64,000 bases of DNA from Thalassotalea euphylliae. GTDB taxonomy: Bacteria > Pseudomonadota > Gammaproteobacteria > Enterobacterales > Alteromonadaceae. A program made the translations under genes and the position numbers. Shown in pieces: positions 52,105-61,985 of the stretch (position 1 is its first letter; each line of letters starts with the position of its first letter). The notes beneath the pieces are model-generated. The model was given only the letters and a program-made list of their open reading frames with translations, ran no database searches and was not told where the DNA came from. Location: assembly GCF_003390335.1 (NCBI RefSeq), contig NZ_QUOU01000001.1, forward strand, positions 4,216,001-4,280,000, given 5' to 3'.

Positions 52105-55100
52105 ATGCTCAACAGCCTATTTGCCGCAGTTTCCCGTGGCTCGCATAGCTTGGCTTGCATTCGTTGTCGGCCGCAATGGATGGTCTTTACCCTATTATTG
52201 CTCGGTGTTTTCTCCGGCAATTTGGCATTTGCCCATGATCGGCTTGAGCACCAACCAGCCCCCCACCTTAATAGCAACACTACTGCCGACACTCTGCCTA
52301 TCACGGCATCAACAAAGCACTTTGACCACGGCAACCGCAAAGCACAAGCGATTGCGACCGAATTAAAATACCTTGATGAAGTGCTAACCTCGTCTGTGCT
52401 GAGTTATGTGTTTACAGGAGAGCAAAAGTGGTTAGCCCGTTATCGCGAGCACAAACCTCAGCTGGAGATTTTAGTCGCAAGGTTGCAACACCACCCTGAG
52501 GCCAGTGAGTCTGAATTTATCCAGCGATTGACTATCAGCAACGCAAAACTGCTTGAATTAGAGGCCAAGGCCATTGATTTGGCAAAACAAACTAAGCGCC
52601 AGCAAGCTATGCAAGTGCTCAATTCTGACGACTACTTCGCGTCTAAAGACGCCTTTATGACGGCCAGTTTGGGCTTTAAAAACCACCTTGAACAAAGCCG
52701 ACGCAACCAACAGCACGCCGCGGTTGAGGGTCAAGGAAAGCTATTTACATTGAACCAACAAGAGCGTGACTGGTTGGCCAATACCACGATCAAAGTAGGC
52801 GTGGAGCACTGGCCACCTTTTATTTTTCAGCAAAACAATGGTGAGCTTGGCGGCATTGCAGGCGGGCTACTGCAAAGTATTGCGGCACAAACGGGGCTAA
52901 AGTTTGAAATTGTCAGTGGTCAGTGGCAAGACCTGCTGTCAGCACTAGCCAAAGGTGAAATTGACCTGATCCCAGACGCTTACTTGACCCAAGCGAGACA
53001 ACGCTTCGGCGATTTTTCCAGGCCGTATTACCTCATTCATGAAAAAATATTTGTTCTCAAAGAAAACAAGAACCTCACTCAGCTAGACGACTTAGCAAAT
53101 GCCACCATTGCCATTCCTCGTGGCTACGTGAGTGTTGAACATTTCACCAATCGCTTTCCAGCGGCCAATATTCTGGCAACCGAAAGTGTTGATCAGTCGA
53201 TTAACGCCGTATTGTCAGGCCAAGCAGACGCCCTGCTCGACGCACAAATCGTGATGCGCGATCGAATCGCCGCAGCAGGTATTCGCAACTTAAAAATGCT
53301 TGATGAAGAAGTCGTCCCGCCAGAGCCTTTGCATTTTCTTGTCGGCCAGCAGCACCCAGAATTACTTAGCATCATTAACAAGGTACTCGCGGTAACCGAT
53401 GTCTCTCGGCTGATCAAAAAGAATCAACATTGGCTGGAATCTAGCGATGTAACGCAAATCCAAGCGAGCGCTACTGTCAGTAACCTTGAGCTTTACTATG
53501 TCGCTATCGCATTAGTACTTGTTTTACTGTTAATTGGCACTGGTGTAAGTACGTTAATGCTACGCAGTGATGAGAAACGCTTGGCTGAACGCTTTGGCTC
53601 AACGCGTTTTCAACGTTTGGTGATCTCAGGCTTGGTAGGGCTTGCCGTTATTTTGCTGCTCATTGCCTTTATCGTGATTAACAATGCTGAACACAAGACC
53701 AAACAGGTATTGGGCTATAATCTCAACTCATTATTGGCGTCAACTCACAGCCGATTGAACAACTGGATAGACGAAGAGCGACTCTTGCTTAGTCGCCTAT
53801 CCAGCCACAGTGATCTGGTCGCTATGGTTGAACAACTGCTCGTGATTGACACCAGTACCGCGGCATTAACTCGCTCACCACTGCAATCTCAACTGCGCCA
53901 GTTTTTTGCTACCCGCAGCCAAACGTTGGGCCAACAAGAGTTCTATATTCTCTCCCCTGACATGGTGAGCTTATCCGCCATGGGTAATAGTGAATTAGGC
54001 AAACAGCACCCACTGGCGCAGTATTATGGTGAGCAACTCACTGGCGTGCTAGCAGGTGACCAAGTATTCTTACCACCTATTCAAATGCCTAGCCAAGTGC
54101 TTAGCCCAATACCTAACCCAACGCCAACCCAAAGCAATCAAACGCGTTTGTTTTTTGCTGTGCCCATTACCGATATAGGTGGCCAAACCATTGCCATTCT
54201 TGCTCTGGCATTTGATCCGAGCGAAGAGTTTTCCAACCAATTGGCAACGGGGTTCACGGGTCGAACAGGGGAAACTTATGCCTTTAATCAACAAGGGCGA
54301 CTTATTTCAAACGTGCGTTTTGAAAATCAATTGAAAACTATTGGCTTAATCAATGCTGAGCAGTCGCCAATACTCACATTGCCACTGCGCAATCCCGGAA
54401 AAAACTTGCTCACCGAGCAATACAGCGCGCAAGCAATGGCGTCGTGGCCATTGACCGAAATGGCACAGAGTGCAACGCGTGGTTTCACTAGCAGTAACCT
54501 AGTTGGCTATAACGATTATCGCGGCGTCAAAGTGGTTGGTAGTTGGCTTTGGGATGCGGATTTGAACATTGGTATGGCAGTTGAAGTTGACCTTGAAGAG
54601 TCAGTTCAGCTGTTAACCATTTTCAAATACACACTTATCAGTATGCTATGTGTTGCCCTGAGTTTGCTATTCGGCTGTACTTTGTTCACGCTAAAACTCG
54701 GCACGCGCGCCACGACAGCATTAAGCCGCTCACATGGAGAGCTTGAGTGCTTAGTTGCAGAGCGCACGAGCGAGCTGCAAAGCAATATTGACCGCACCCA
54801 AACCATTATCGACAATGCTTCCGATGCAATCATCATAGTCAACGATCAAGGCATTATTGACAGCTTTGGCCCTTCTGCAGAGTTGATGTTTGGCTACAGT
54901 AAAGCGCAAGTTATTGGTCAACCGCTGTCGTTATTGATGGAGCTACCGTTTCATCACATTAGTCCAGAAGACATGTTTAACGGCCATATCATTGATCAAC
55001 TCGGTATACGCGCCGATGGCTCAACCTTTGATATTGGTATTTCAGTGAGTGACTTTACCTTTGAAGGTGCACACTTTTTCACGGGCGCAGTGCGCGACAT

Positions 55101-57498
55101 CACGATTCGTAAAGATGCGCAACGCGCACTAGAGCAGGCTAAAAATTCAGCGATAGAAGCCACGAAAGCCAAAAGTGATTTCTTGGCAAATATGAGCCAT
55201 GAAATTCGCACCCCCATGAACGCTATTATCGGTATGAGCTATTTGGCGCTGCAAACTCACCTCACCGATAAACAGCATGATTACATTAATAAAATTCACG
55301 GCTCGGCTGATGCGCTGTTGGGAATTATTAATGATATTCTCGATTTTTCTAAAATTGAAGCAGGCAAATTAACACTCGAACAAGCACCGTTTAACCTCAC
55401 GGAAACACTCGATCATGTTATTGAAACCATCGCCTTAAAAAGCCAGCAAAAAGGGATTGAGCTATTAATTGATCTCGCCCCCGGCTTACCGACGTGCCTA
55501 GTCGGCGATTCACTGCGATTAGGACAAATTCTTATCAACCTTGCGAGCAACGCCGTCAAATTTACTGAGCAAGGTGAAATCATCATCAAAATAGCGGCCA
55601 AAGAAGACTCAGCACAAGGGCTAACGCTACAATTCTCTGTCAGTGATACCGGTATCGGTATGACAGAAGCCCATCTGCAACGCTTGTTTAAATCATTCAG
55701 TCAAGCGGATGCCTCAACAACTCGCAAATATGGCGGCACAGGTTTAGGTTTAACAATTTGCAAAACCTTAACCGAAATGATGGGGGGAGAAATTTGGGTT
55801 GAGAGTGAATATCAAAAAGGCAGTACGTTCAGTTTTACGGCCCAATTTGACCGCTCAGATGAACCCGTCAGTAGACCTAAACTCGCCATCGCCGATGCTG
55901 CCGATATCAAAGTGTTGATTGTTGACGACAGCATGGCCGCGCGTGAAATATTGCAAACCATCGCCCAAAGCATTGGCTTTAATAGCGTGATTGCCGAGTC
56001 AGCCGAGCATGCTTTACAGCACATTGAACGCGCGGTAGAAAATCAGCAACCTTTTGATATTGTGTTAACCGATTGGAAAATGCCACACACAAACGGCGCT
56101 GAGCTGATCAAGGAAATATTAGCCAACCACCACTCGGTCACGCCGAAATTTATTATGCTGACCGCGTATGATCGCGACGAGATGATGGCAGCCTGTCACA
56201 ATTTACCCATCAGCGCTTATTTAACGAAACCAGTGAGTGCATCAACATTGCTTGATGCCAATTTACAAGCACTTGGGCGCAGTGAGAAAGTCACTCAACA
56301 AATCACCACACAAAAGCTCGATATCAGCTCCACCGAAGCCATTCGAGGGGCGAATGTGTTGCTGGTAGAAGACAACGAAATCAACCAACAAATCGCCACT
56401 GAACTGCTGGAGATGGCACACCTCAATGTTGATACTGCCGTTGATGGTCAGCAAGCGGTCGATAAAGTTTTGGCTAATATGGACACTGACGAACAAGCGG
56501 ACAAACAGAGTGAGCGCTTGGCTATATTGCCCTACGATGTTGTCCTCATGGATATTCAAATGCCGGTCATGGATGGCTACCAAGCAACAATGCGTATACG
56601 TGAGCACATTGGCGAAGAACGCTTGCCAATTATTGCCATGACCGCCAATGCCATGGCAGGCGATCGCGAGCGCTGTTTAGAGGCAGGCATGAACGATCAC
56701 CTCACTAAACCAATATCACCTAGTGAAGTATTCGCTATGTTAAGCCACTGGATCGCGCCGAAAAATCAACCGCTAAATCAACTACTGACGACCGATAGAG
56801 GGATAAACGCAGACACTATAGCCGCAACGACAGGTGTCGCCGACAAGAGCTTAACAAGCGCTCAACCACTGACAGAAAACACTTCACCATTACCAGCAAT
56901 AGCTGGCTTAGACACCGAAAGCGCGCTTGCAAGAATCGCGGGGAATATCCCACTTTACCTCAGCTTACTCGAGAAGTTTGTGACCAATCACAGTCAAGCG
57001 ATTAGCCATCTTCGCCAACTACTCACCACTAACGATATTGATGGCGCGGTGCGCGCCACCCACACGCTTAAAGGCGTCACAGCAAGTATTGGCGCTACTG
57101 AGCTGTCGTTAACTCTGGCTCAGCTAGAGCAAATTATTGAGCAAGGTCATAGCTATGGCGCTCAGCTTAGCAACGCAGAGCAGGCAATGGCGAACGTCAT
57201 CGCATCAATACAATCAGTTAGCCTACCACCACTCAGTAGCGACGAGACGCAACCAGCAGAGCCAGTACACGACACAGCTACGCTCAACAAGCTTTATCAA
57301 CAACTGTGTGAAGAGGTCACTGATTTTGACGCTGACGCGCAGGAAACATGGCGCGTTTTACGAAAACAACTCAGTACACTGCTACCTAATGAAACAGAGA
57401 GCAAGTTGTCTCGCGCCTTGAGCGAATATGACTTCGAGCAAGCTGAGCAGTACCTCCCCGCTTTAGCAGAAACGATTAATAGCGTTATGACGACTTAA
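52105..57498 (+). CDS. BvgS-like hybrid sensor histidine kinase with internal sensor domains
   Basis: A 1797-residue inner-membrane protein. Order: signal/anchor (about 15-40); a helical region; a periplasmic substrate-binding (SBP_bac_3) domain at about 228-442 (KVGVEHWPPFIFQQ..); TM 462-485 and TM 502-527; a second periplasmic sensor region at ~530-830 (Cache-like); TM 836-865; PAS 892-1002; histidine kinase with His1032 (FLANMSHEIRTPMNAI); ATPase ~1132-1245 (DTGIGM, GGTGLGLTI); two receiver domains, Asp1323 (DWKMP) and Asp1483 (DIQMPVMDGY); and an Hpt domain with His1653 (THTLKGVTASIG). A complete phosphorelay is present in one protein; the external output regulator is not encoded next to it. 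ATG start. Confidence 0.93.
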   Translation: MLNSLFAAVSRGSHSLACIRCRPQWMVFTLLLLGVFSGNLAFAHDRLEHQPAPHLNSNTTADTLPITASTKHFDHGNRKAQAIATELKYLDEVLTSSVLSYVFTGEQKWLARYREHKPQLEILVARLQHHPEASESEFIQRLTISNAKLLELEAKAIDLAKQTKRQQAMQVLNSDDYFASKDAFMTASLGFKNHLEQSRRNQQHAAVEGQGKLFTLNQQERDWLANTTIKVGVEHWPPFIFQQNNGELGGIAGGLLQSIAAQTGLKFEIVSGQWQDLLSALAKGEIDLIPDAYLTQARQRFGDFSRPYYLIHEKIFVLKENKNLTQLDDLANATIAIPRGYVSVEHFTNRFPAANILATESVDQSINAVLSGQADALLDAQIVMRDRIAAAGIRNLKMLDEEVVPPEPLHFLVGQQHPELLSIINKVLAVTDVSRLIKKNQHWLESSDVTQIQASATVSNLELYYVAIALVLVLLLIGTGVSTLMLRSDEKRLAERFGSTRFQRLVISGLVGLAVILLLIAFIVINNAEHKTKQVLGYNLNSLLASTHSRLNNWIDEERLLLSRLSSHSDLVAMVEQLLVIDTSTAALTRSPLQSQLRQFFATRSQTLGQQEFYILSPDMVSLSAMGNSELGKQHPLAQYYGEQLTGVLAGDQVFLPPIQMPSQVLSPIPNPTPTQSNQTRLFFAVPITDIGGQTIAILALAFDPSEEFSNQLATGFTGRTGETYAFNQQGRLISNVRFENQLKTIGLINAEQSPILTLPLRNPGKNLLTEQYSAQAMASWPLTEMAQSATRGFTSSNLVGYNDYRGVKVVGSWLWDADLNIGMAVEVDLEESVQLLTIFKYTLISMLCVALSLLFGCTLFTLKLGTRATTALSRSHGELECLVAERTSELQSNIDRTQTIIDNASDAIIIVNDQGIIDSFGPSAELMFGYSKAQVIGQPLSLLMELPFHHISPEDMFNGHIIDQLGIRADGSTFDIGISVSDFTFEGAHFFTGAVRDITIRKDAQRALEQAKNSAIEATKAKSDFLANMSHEIRTPMNAIIGMSYLALQTHLTDKQHDYINKIHGSADALLGIINDILDFSKIEAGKLTLEQAPFNLTETLDHVIETIALKSQQKGIELLIDLAPGLPTCLVGDSLRLGQILINLASNAVKFTEQGEIIIKIAAKEDSAQGLTLQFSVSDTGIGMTEAHLQRLFKSFSQADASTTRKYGGTGLGLTICKTLTEMMGGEIWVESEYQKGSTFSFTAQFDRSDEPVSRPKLAIADAADIKVLIVDDSMAAREILQTIAQSIGFNSVIAESAEHALQHIERAVENQQPFDIVLTDWKMPHTNGAELIKEILANHHSVTPKFIMLTAYDRDEMMAACHNLPISAYLTKPVSASTLLDANLQALGRSEKVTQQITTQKLDISSTEAIRGANVLLVEDNEINQQIATELLEMAHLNVDTAVDGQQAVDKVLANMDTDEQADKQSERLAILPYDVVLMDIQMPVMDGYQATMRIREHIGEERLPIIAMTANAMAGDRERCLEAGMNDHLTKPISPSEVFAMLSHWIAPKNQPLNQLLTTDRGINADTIAATTGVADKSLTSAQPLTENTSPLPAIAGLDTESALARIAGNIPLYLSLLEKFVTNHSQAISHLRQLLTTNDIDGAVRATHTLKGVTASIGATELSLTLAQLEQIIEQGHSYGAQLSNAEQAMANVIASIQSVSLPPLSSDETQPAEPVHDTATLNKLYQQLCEEVTDFDADAQETWRVLRKQLSTLLPNETESKLSRALSEYDFEQAEQYLPALAETINSVMTT

Positions 57499-57820
57499 TT
57501 CGCCACTTTCTAATCAGTTTCCGCCTTTAATAAACTGATCAGTAAGCCTTTCGAATAATGCCAAGCGAGTCACGCACGACTCGCTTGAGCTCTGTATTCC
57601 TCTGTCATATCCCTCAGCCATATTCCTCAGTCATTTTCCTCGGTCTTAGCACACAAACACCTGTTCATTATTCGAACACAAAATATCATCGAGTTGTCAC
57701 CAAATCGTCAAAGCTAGTGTATTGGCTGCAAAATTAGTGGATTAGGGCATGAAAAACGCCTGATACGATAATCAAGCCGTACGCTTGCGTTGCACAAGGC
57801 ACTGTTTTATAAAAGACACT
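57499..57820. other. Gene-free spacer with a hairpin and a tandem repeat
   Basis: No gene supported. It holds a hairpin AAGCGAGTC (57563-57571) / GACTCGCTT (57578-57586) and a degenerate 13-bp tandem repeat at 57599-57650. Confidence 0.5.
57599..57650. repeat. Degenerate 13-bp tandem repeat, four units
   Basis: Four consecutive units CCTCTGTCATATC, CCTCAGCCATATT, CCTCAGTCATTTT and CCTCGGTCTTAGC share CCTC-x-G-x-C and drift elsewhere, consistent with old tandem duplication of a 13-bp unit. Confidence 0.65.
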
Positions 57821-58495
57821 ATGGCTCGATACTTTTATGCGTTAGACATTGATGAGCGTGGCAGGCACGATTTAGCAGCATTGCAAGCGCGTATTTTGCC
57901 GTCTTTACCAAAACCTACGCCCCCTAAGAATTTGCATCTTACGCTGGCGTTTCTTGGTCAAGCCACTGACGAGCAACTCACCGCGATTAACCAAGTTGCA
58001 GCAACATTTGCCCCACCAAAAGCAAACTTATCAGCCGAAGAGACTGCAACGAATAGCCAAATTCAGTCCCCCAAACCTCGCCCCAATATTCAACCTCAGC
58101 CGCTAACATTGACAGTCGATCATCTCGCGATATTTCAAACAGCAAAAGTACTCTACGCAGGTCTGCAAATAACACCACACTGGCTGGCAGCACTTGCCAA
58201 GCAGTTAATTAACGCAGCCCTAGGCCAAGGCATCAAAATACCCGAGCGGGAATTTATCCCTCACATTACGTTGAGCCGAAAAGTGAGTCAGCTCTCTTTT
58301 GGTGAAAGTAAAGTTGAGAGTAAAATTGAAGATAAAGTAAAGGGGGAAGTTGAAGGTAAAAAAGAAATTAATTCCGTGCTTATTCCACCTATTGTGCTCA
58401 CGATTTCAAGTTTTAGTTTATATCTTTCAAAGTCCACGGCCAATGGCGTTGACTATCAAGTAATTGAGCGCTTCAACATTTCTAAACCATTATAA
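57821..58495 (+). CDS. thpR: RNA 2',3'-cyclic phosphodiesterase (ThpR, 2'-5' RNA ligase family)
   Basis: A 224-residue member of the 2H phosphoesterase family with the two catalytic HxT motifs: His39-Leu-Thr (LHLTLAFLG) and His148-Ile-Thr (PHITLSRK). ThpR hydrolyses 2',3'-cyclic phosphates on RNA. Odd point: between the second motif and the final strands there is an extra highly charged run of Lys, Glu and Val (about residues 158-185, in heptad-like spacing), absent from the typical ~180-residue family. The frame can open at TTG (57785); the ATG at 57821 starts the conserved MARYFYALD. Confidence 0.88.
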   Translation: MARYFYALDIDERGRHDLAALQARILPSLPKPTPPKNLHLTLAFLGQATDEQLTAINQVAATFAPPKANLSAEETATNSQIQSPKPRPNIQPQPLTLTVDHLAIFQTAKVLYAGLQITPHWLAALAKQLINAALGQGIKIPEREFIPHITLSRKVSQLSFGESKVESKIEDKVKGEVEGKKEINSVLIPPIVLTISSFSLYLSKSTANGVDYQVIERFNISKPL

Positions 58496-58609
58496 ATACT
58501 TGAATAATAAATAATTTAAAAAACTTGTAACTTGCTAAAAATCTGCTTACTTGGCAAGAAAGTCAAACCTTGCTATTGATATAGCCCGGCAAAAAGTGGA
58601 CTGGGCGTT

Positions 58610-59023
58610 ATGAACAAGCATCTCGATTCTTACTACAAAATGGTCAAGAAAGGTAATATTTTACTGGTCGAGGTACAGCGGCTAACAGGCGAGCAAACCA
58701 TTGAGCAATATCATCAAGACATGATTGATCTGACGCTGGAAATGAAACACCAACCTTGGGCTTCACTGGTGGTTTACCGCGGTAATGGCGTGTTCACACC
58801 GGAAATAGAAAGCCACATTGTTGATATCACCAAGTTTCGCGCTAAAAACAATATGGTTGCCAATGCAACTGTGTTACTGGAAAACGCCCATGCCGACATC
58901 CAACAAATGCAACTCAGGCGTATTTACTCAAGCTGTAGCATGCCATTTTTTGTGTTCAGCAATATCGACAGTGCAGAAACTTGGCTGACAGATTTTTTAA
59001 AACAGCAACCACAAGCCATGTAG
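58610..59023 (+). CDS. SpoIIAA/STAS-like protein, unknown function
   Basis: A 137-residue cytosolic alpha/beta protein. It opens with a strand KGNILLVEVQRLTGEQTIEQ, contains ASLVVYRGNGVFTPEIES and ends with SCSMPFFVFSNIDSAETWL. This alternation resembles SpoIIAA-like or STAS-type folds, though no catalytic or phosphorylated Ser motif is conserved enough to be certain. Single gene between thpR and the convergent pepB. Confidence 0.5.
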   Translation: MNKHLDSYYKMVKKGNILLVEVQRLTGEQTIEQYHQDMIDLTLEMKHQPWASLVVYRGNGVFTPEIESHIVDITKFRAKNNMVANATVLLENAHADIQQMQLRRIYSSCSMPFFVFSNIDSAETWLTDFLKQQPQAM

Positions 59024-59056
59024 CTGCTGCCTGTTGATCGGCTAGTGCTTTGAGGC

Positions 59057-60346
59057 TTACTCAGCGTCCAGCACTAACTGAGCAATAGTCGCAATTGACA
59101 AACCGGTTGCCCCCACCGCCCACAATTCATTTGCTTTTCCATGATAAGCCGCAGCAATATCAAAGTGTAACCAACCTTTGCCTTGGTTCGGTACGAAGCG
59201 ACTCAAGAAACCTGCCGCATTACTTGCGCCGCCCGGGCCACCTCCAGGAATTGGTCGACTGTTGGCCGTATCGGCAAAGGCCGACGGGCATTTAGTTTGG
59301 TGCCATTGTTCCAGCGGTAATTGCCAAATGGGTTCATTGACCGCCCGAGCCACGTTAATGGCTTGATCTGCCGTTTGTTGATCCAGTGAAAACAGCGCCG
59401 AATAGTCACCACCGGTCGCACTAACCGCTGCCCCCGTTAACGTAGCAGCGTCAATGATCAATGGCGCGCCAGTATCACCCGCAGCTAACAGGCCGTCAGC
59501 AAGTACAATTCGTCCTTCGGCATCGGTATTGGCGACTTCCATCGTGACACCGTTTTTATAGCGAATAACATCACCTAGCTTGTAAGCATGGCCATTGATC
59601 ATGTTCTCGGCACAGCACAAGTACAGTTTTACGCGCTTGTTCAGCCCTTGTTCAATGGCCAGTGCGAATGCACCTGCCACCACCGCAGCACCGCCCATGT
59701 CACACTTCATATCAAACATGCCGGCATTCGATTTAATTGAGTAGCCACCGCTGTCAAAGGTAATGCCTTTCCCCACTAAACAGGCGGTAACTGGCGCTTG
59801 GCTATCACCTGTTGGATTGTAATCAACTTCCAGTAAACAAGGTGGGTTAGCACTGGCTTTACCGACGTTGTAAATACCAAGCCAGCCTTGCTCAACTAGC
59901 GCTTCACCGGCAGTAATTGTGGTTGAAATATTGTCGCCAGCAAGCCCGCTCAGATACGTCACCGTCTTTTCTGCCAGCGATAAAGGATAAAGCTCTGCTG
60001 GTGTTTGGTTGGTTAAGTCTCTCGCCCATGCATACACTGCCAGTTTTTTGCTTAACTCTGCTTGCTGTTCGCCACTAAAATCAACATTGGTCAGCTTACC
60101 AATGCTGGTAAAACCAAGGGCCACAGCCCACTGCTGTTCAGCCGACCAAGCATCGCCGTCAAAATGAATATGTTTAACACCTAAGCCATCTATTTTTCGC
60201 CCTGCACGCTGCAGGTCACGCAATGGGTACAAGCTTTCTGGCTCAAGGTAGACATGAATGTGATCATCAATCACTTGAATCAGGTTGTTCGCTTGCCAGC
60301 CAGTAGAAGGAGGTTGGTTTGATAGGAATAGTGAAGTAGTGGTCAT
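59057..60346 (-). CDS. pepB: Leucyl aminopeptidase PepB (M17)
   Basis: A 429-residue M17 aminopeptidase aligning with E. coli PepB throughout (AGRKIDGLG.KHI; YNPTGD; CLVGKGITFDSGGYSIK). The metal/catalytic region is GKGITFDSGG and the family signature NTDAEGRIVLADGL; the C-terminal GWLHFDIAAAYHG follows. It cleaves N-terminal residues (broad, including Leu and Asp/Glu) from peptides in the cytosol with two divalent metals. CTGAGG 6 nt before the ATG at 60346 decides the start over the longer ATG frame at 60367. Confidence 0.95.
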   Translation of the reverse strand: MTTTSLFLSNQPPSTGWQANNLIQVIDDHIHVYLEPESLYPLRDLQRAGRKIDGLGVKHIHFDGDAWSAEQQWAVALGFTSIGKLTNVDFSGEQQAELSKKLAVYAWARDLTNQTPAELYPLSLAEKTVTYLSGLAGDNISTTITAGEALVEQGWLGIYNVGKASANPPCLLEVDYNPTGDSQAPVTACLVGKGITFDSGGYSIKSNAGMFDMKCDMGGAAVVAGAFALAIEQGLNKRVKLYLCCAENMINGHAYKLGDVIRYKNGVTMEVANTDAEGRIVLADGLLAAGDTGAPLIIDAATLTGAAVSATGGDYSALFSLDQQTADQAINVARAVNEPIWQLPLEQWHQTKCPSAFADTANSRPIPGGGPGGASNAAGFLSRFVPNQGKGWLHFDIAAAYHGKANELWAVGATGLSIATIAQLVLDAE

Positions 60347-60382
60347 CGCTAGCCTCAGAAATGTCATTGTTATAACAACATT

Positions 60383-60426
60383 ATATACCCATGCTACTTC
60401 AAAGTGCTTGTTTCAATTGGTATTAG
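60383..60426 (+). repeat. Dispersed repeat, copy 3
   Basis: Runs from TATACCCATGCTACTTCAAA (60383-) to TTGGTATTAG, ending at the stop codon of the binding-protein gene. Same family as 43121-43160 and 43635-43670; the 3' end GGTATTA is complementary to TAATACCAATTGAAA at 21366-21380. Confidence 0.65.
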
Positions 60427-61224
60427 CTAGTCAACGTCAGCTAATACCCTTGCACGGGCGGTAGCTAAGTCGCGCCAAAAACTGTCTACTTGAGGTTTGT
60501 AATGGCGATAAAACTGCCGACTGACGGGAATATGGGTGTAGCGCTCCATTAAGATTTCACTTGTCGCCTGAAGCTGTTGTTCAAGCGCCAATCGCTCCAC
60601 CGCATAATGACCAGAAGCACTCTCAACAACATAAGCATCAAGCCTGCCGGCCGCGACCATTTTTAAGCCGTTCTCAAGCGTATAGTCATAGGCTGATAAC
60701 AGCTCCATATGCGCAAGCATTTGATGGGCAATGTATTCTCTTGGCGCATTAATACCAAAGCCCGATTGCCGTTGGTAATCACGCAAGCGAAAGTCACTCC
60801 CTTTGCGAACAAAAAATGGATACCGTAGGCGCAGTAAATAAATGTCGGGATTGGCTTGTGCTGCGCCATCTGGAAACGCCATTAATTCAGCCCGCTCTGG
60901 TGTGTAAATAGCGGCCATAATGGCATCGACTTTATCTGACGCAATTTCCGCTAAACAACGCGGCCAGCTTTTACGCAGTACTTTAAGCACTAAATTATTC
61001 TGCTCGGCGCTCCATTGGATTAGCTCGATGACCTTGCCATCATCGCCCATGCGTTCGTCTTTATCGAAATAGGGAATGTATAGTTGATCATCAATGCACA
61101 CTGTCATCTGGATGGGCTGTGCATACGTTAGCCCACAGCTTAGTACAGGCATAAAAAGGCCAGTGCAAAGCGCCGCATGGCGAATGAAAGTCAGAAAAAA
61201 GCGATGGTTAACAGCTAAGTTCAT
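60427..61224 (-). CDS. Periplasmic solute-binding protein (SBP_bac_3)
   Basis: A 265-residue exported protein: signal peptide (LCTGLFMPVLSCGLTYAQ, cleavage near residue 36) and a bilobed binding fold starting VCIDDQLYIPYFDKDER. Patterns such as VDAIMAAIYTPERAELM and DYTLENGLKMVAAGRLDAYV match type-3 (polar amino acid) solute-binding proteins. No permease or ATPase gene is adjacent, so it may be a stand-alone sensor protein of the type found in marine gammaproteobacteria. ATG start. Confidence 0.8.
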   Translation of the reverse strand: MNLAVNHRFFLTFIRHAALCTGLFMPVLSCGLTYAQPIQMTVCIDDQLYIPYFDKDERMGDDGKVIELIQWSAEQNNLVLKVLRKSWPRCLAEIASDKVDAIMAAIYTPERAELMAFPDGAAQANPDIYLLRLRYPFFVRKGSDFRLRDYQRQSGFGINAPREYIAHQMLAHMELLSAYDYTLENGLKMVAAGRLDAYVVESASGHYAVERLALEQQLQATSEILMERYTHIPVSRQFYRHYKPQVDSFWRDLATARARVLADVD

Positions 61225-61445
61225 AAAGACCTTATTCTTCTTGATGTGCTATGTTTCAGCCATAAAACTTGTAATCACAACAATGAGTGTAGATGACAAA
61301 TGCTATGACGAATAGCGCGATAGCTATTACGCAACAGTAATTAAGCGAGCATCATGAGGCCATATCAAGTTGAGCTTTTAACAACAAGGTTTGAGGCTGG
61401 TGAGCACTGAACATGGTTAACTAGCGCCTAAACAGCCGCCAATAG

Positions 61446-61982
61446 CTAGCGCTTAGGGCGCTTTTTTAATACTGCTCTGGCATCAGCAATACCTTGCTTT
61501 GCAAACGCAGCCATTTGCTCTGCGCTATGTTTTGGCAACGCCTTTGAAGCGTCGAACCAAACTAACTCAGGTGGCTTGGCCTGCTCCTCGTGTTGACCCA
61601 ATACCGCTTGTATAAATTCAGGTACGCTCGGCGGGAACTTGCCTCCTTGAGTGCGGAAAAAATTCAACGCACTTCTCAAATTTCCCTCATCAATACGATC
61701 GCGAATACTGTACAAGCCCTTGGTTAACTCGGCTTTATAGCGATTGGTTTTGTCGGTATCTCGCAGGCCGGAAAACTGATACATACCATCGATCGCTTCC
61801 ACGACTTTGTTAATGGTGACCTGTAAATCAGCAGGTACATCAGCTGTGCCACGTTGTGCCATGCTATTGCCATGGCCTTGTTGTTGGTATTGTTGTCTAA
61901 AATCAGACATTGTCGATGACACGTTTTGCGGAGCACTGTGCGCCATACCGTATCGGTTGTTGTCCATCGTACGTTTGTTCAT
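61446..61982 (-). CDS. Replication protein P-like (helicase-loader-like) protein
   Basis: A 178-residue basic protein with a disordered N-terminus (about 1-45, rich in Gln and Asn) and a helical middle ending in GKFPPSVPEFIQAVL (about residues 113-127), the pattern of phage lambda P-type helicase-loading proteins (FPPS.PEF). Its start lies 3 bp after the stop of the upstream gene; GGAGGG 10 nt upstream is the ribosome site, so the two are one operon. Conserved in relatives of this organism or of prophage origin: I cannot decide. Confidence 0.6.
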   Translation of the reverse strand: MNKRTMDNNRYGMAHSAPQNVSSTMSDFRQQYQQQGHGNSMAQRGTADVPADLQVTINKVVEAIDGMYQFSGLRDTDKTNRYKAELTKGLYSIRDRIDEGNLRSALNFFRTQGGKFPPSVPEFIQAVLGQHEEQAKPPELVWFDASKALPKHSAEQMAAFAKQGIADARAVLKKRPKR

Positions 61983-61985
61983 TGG

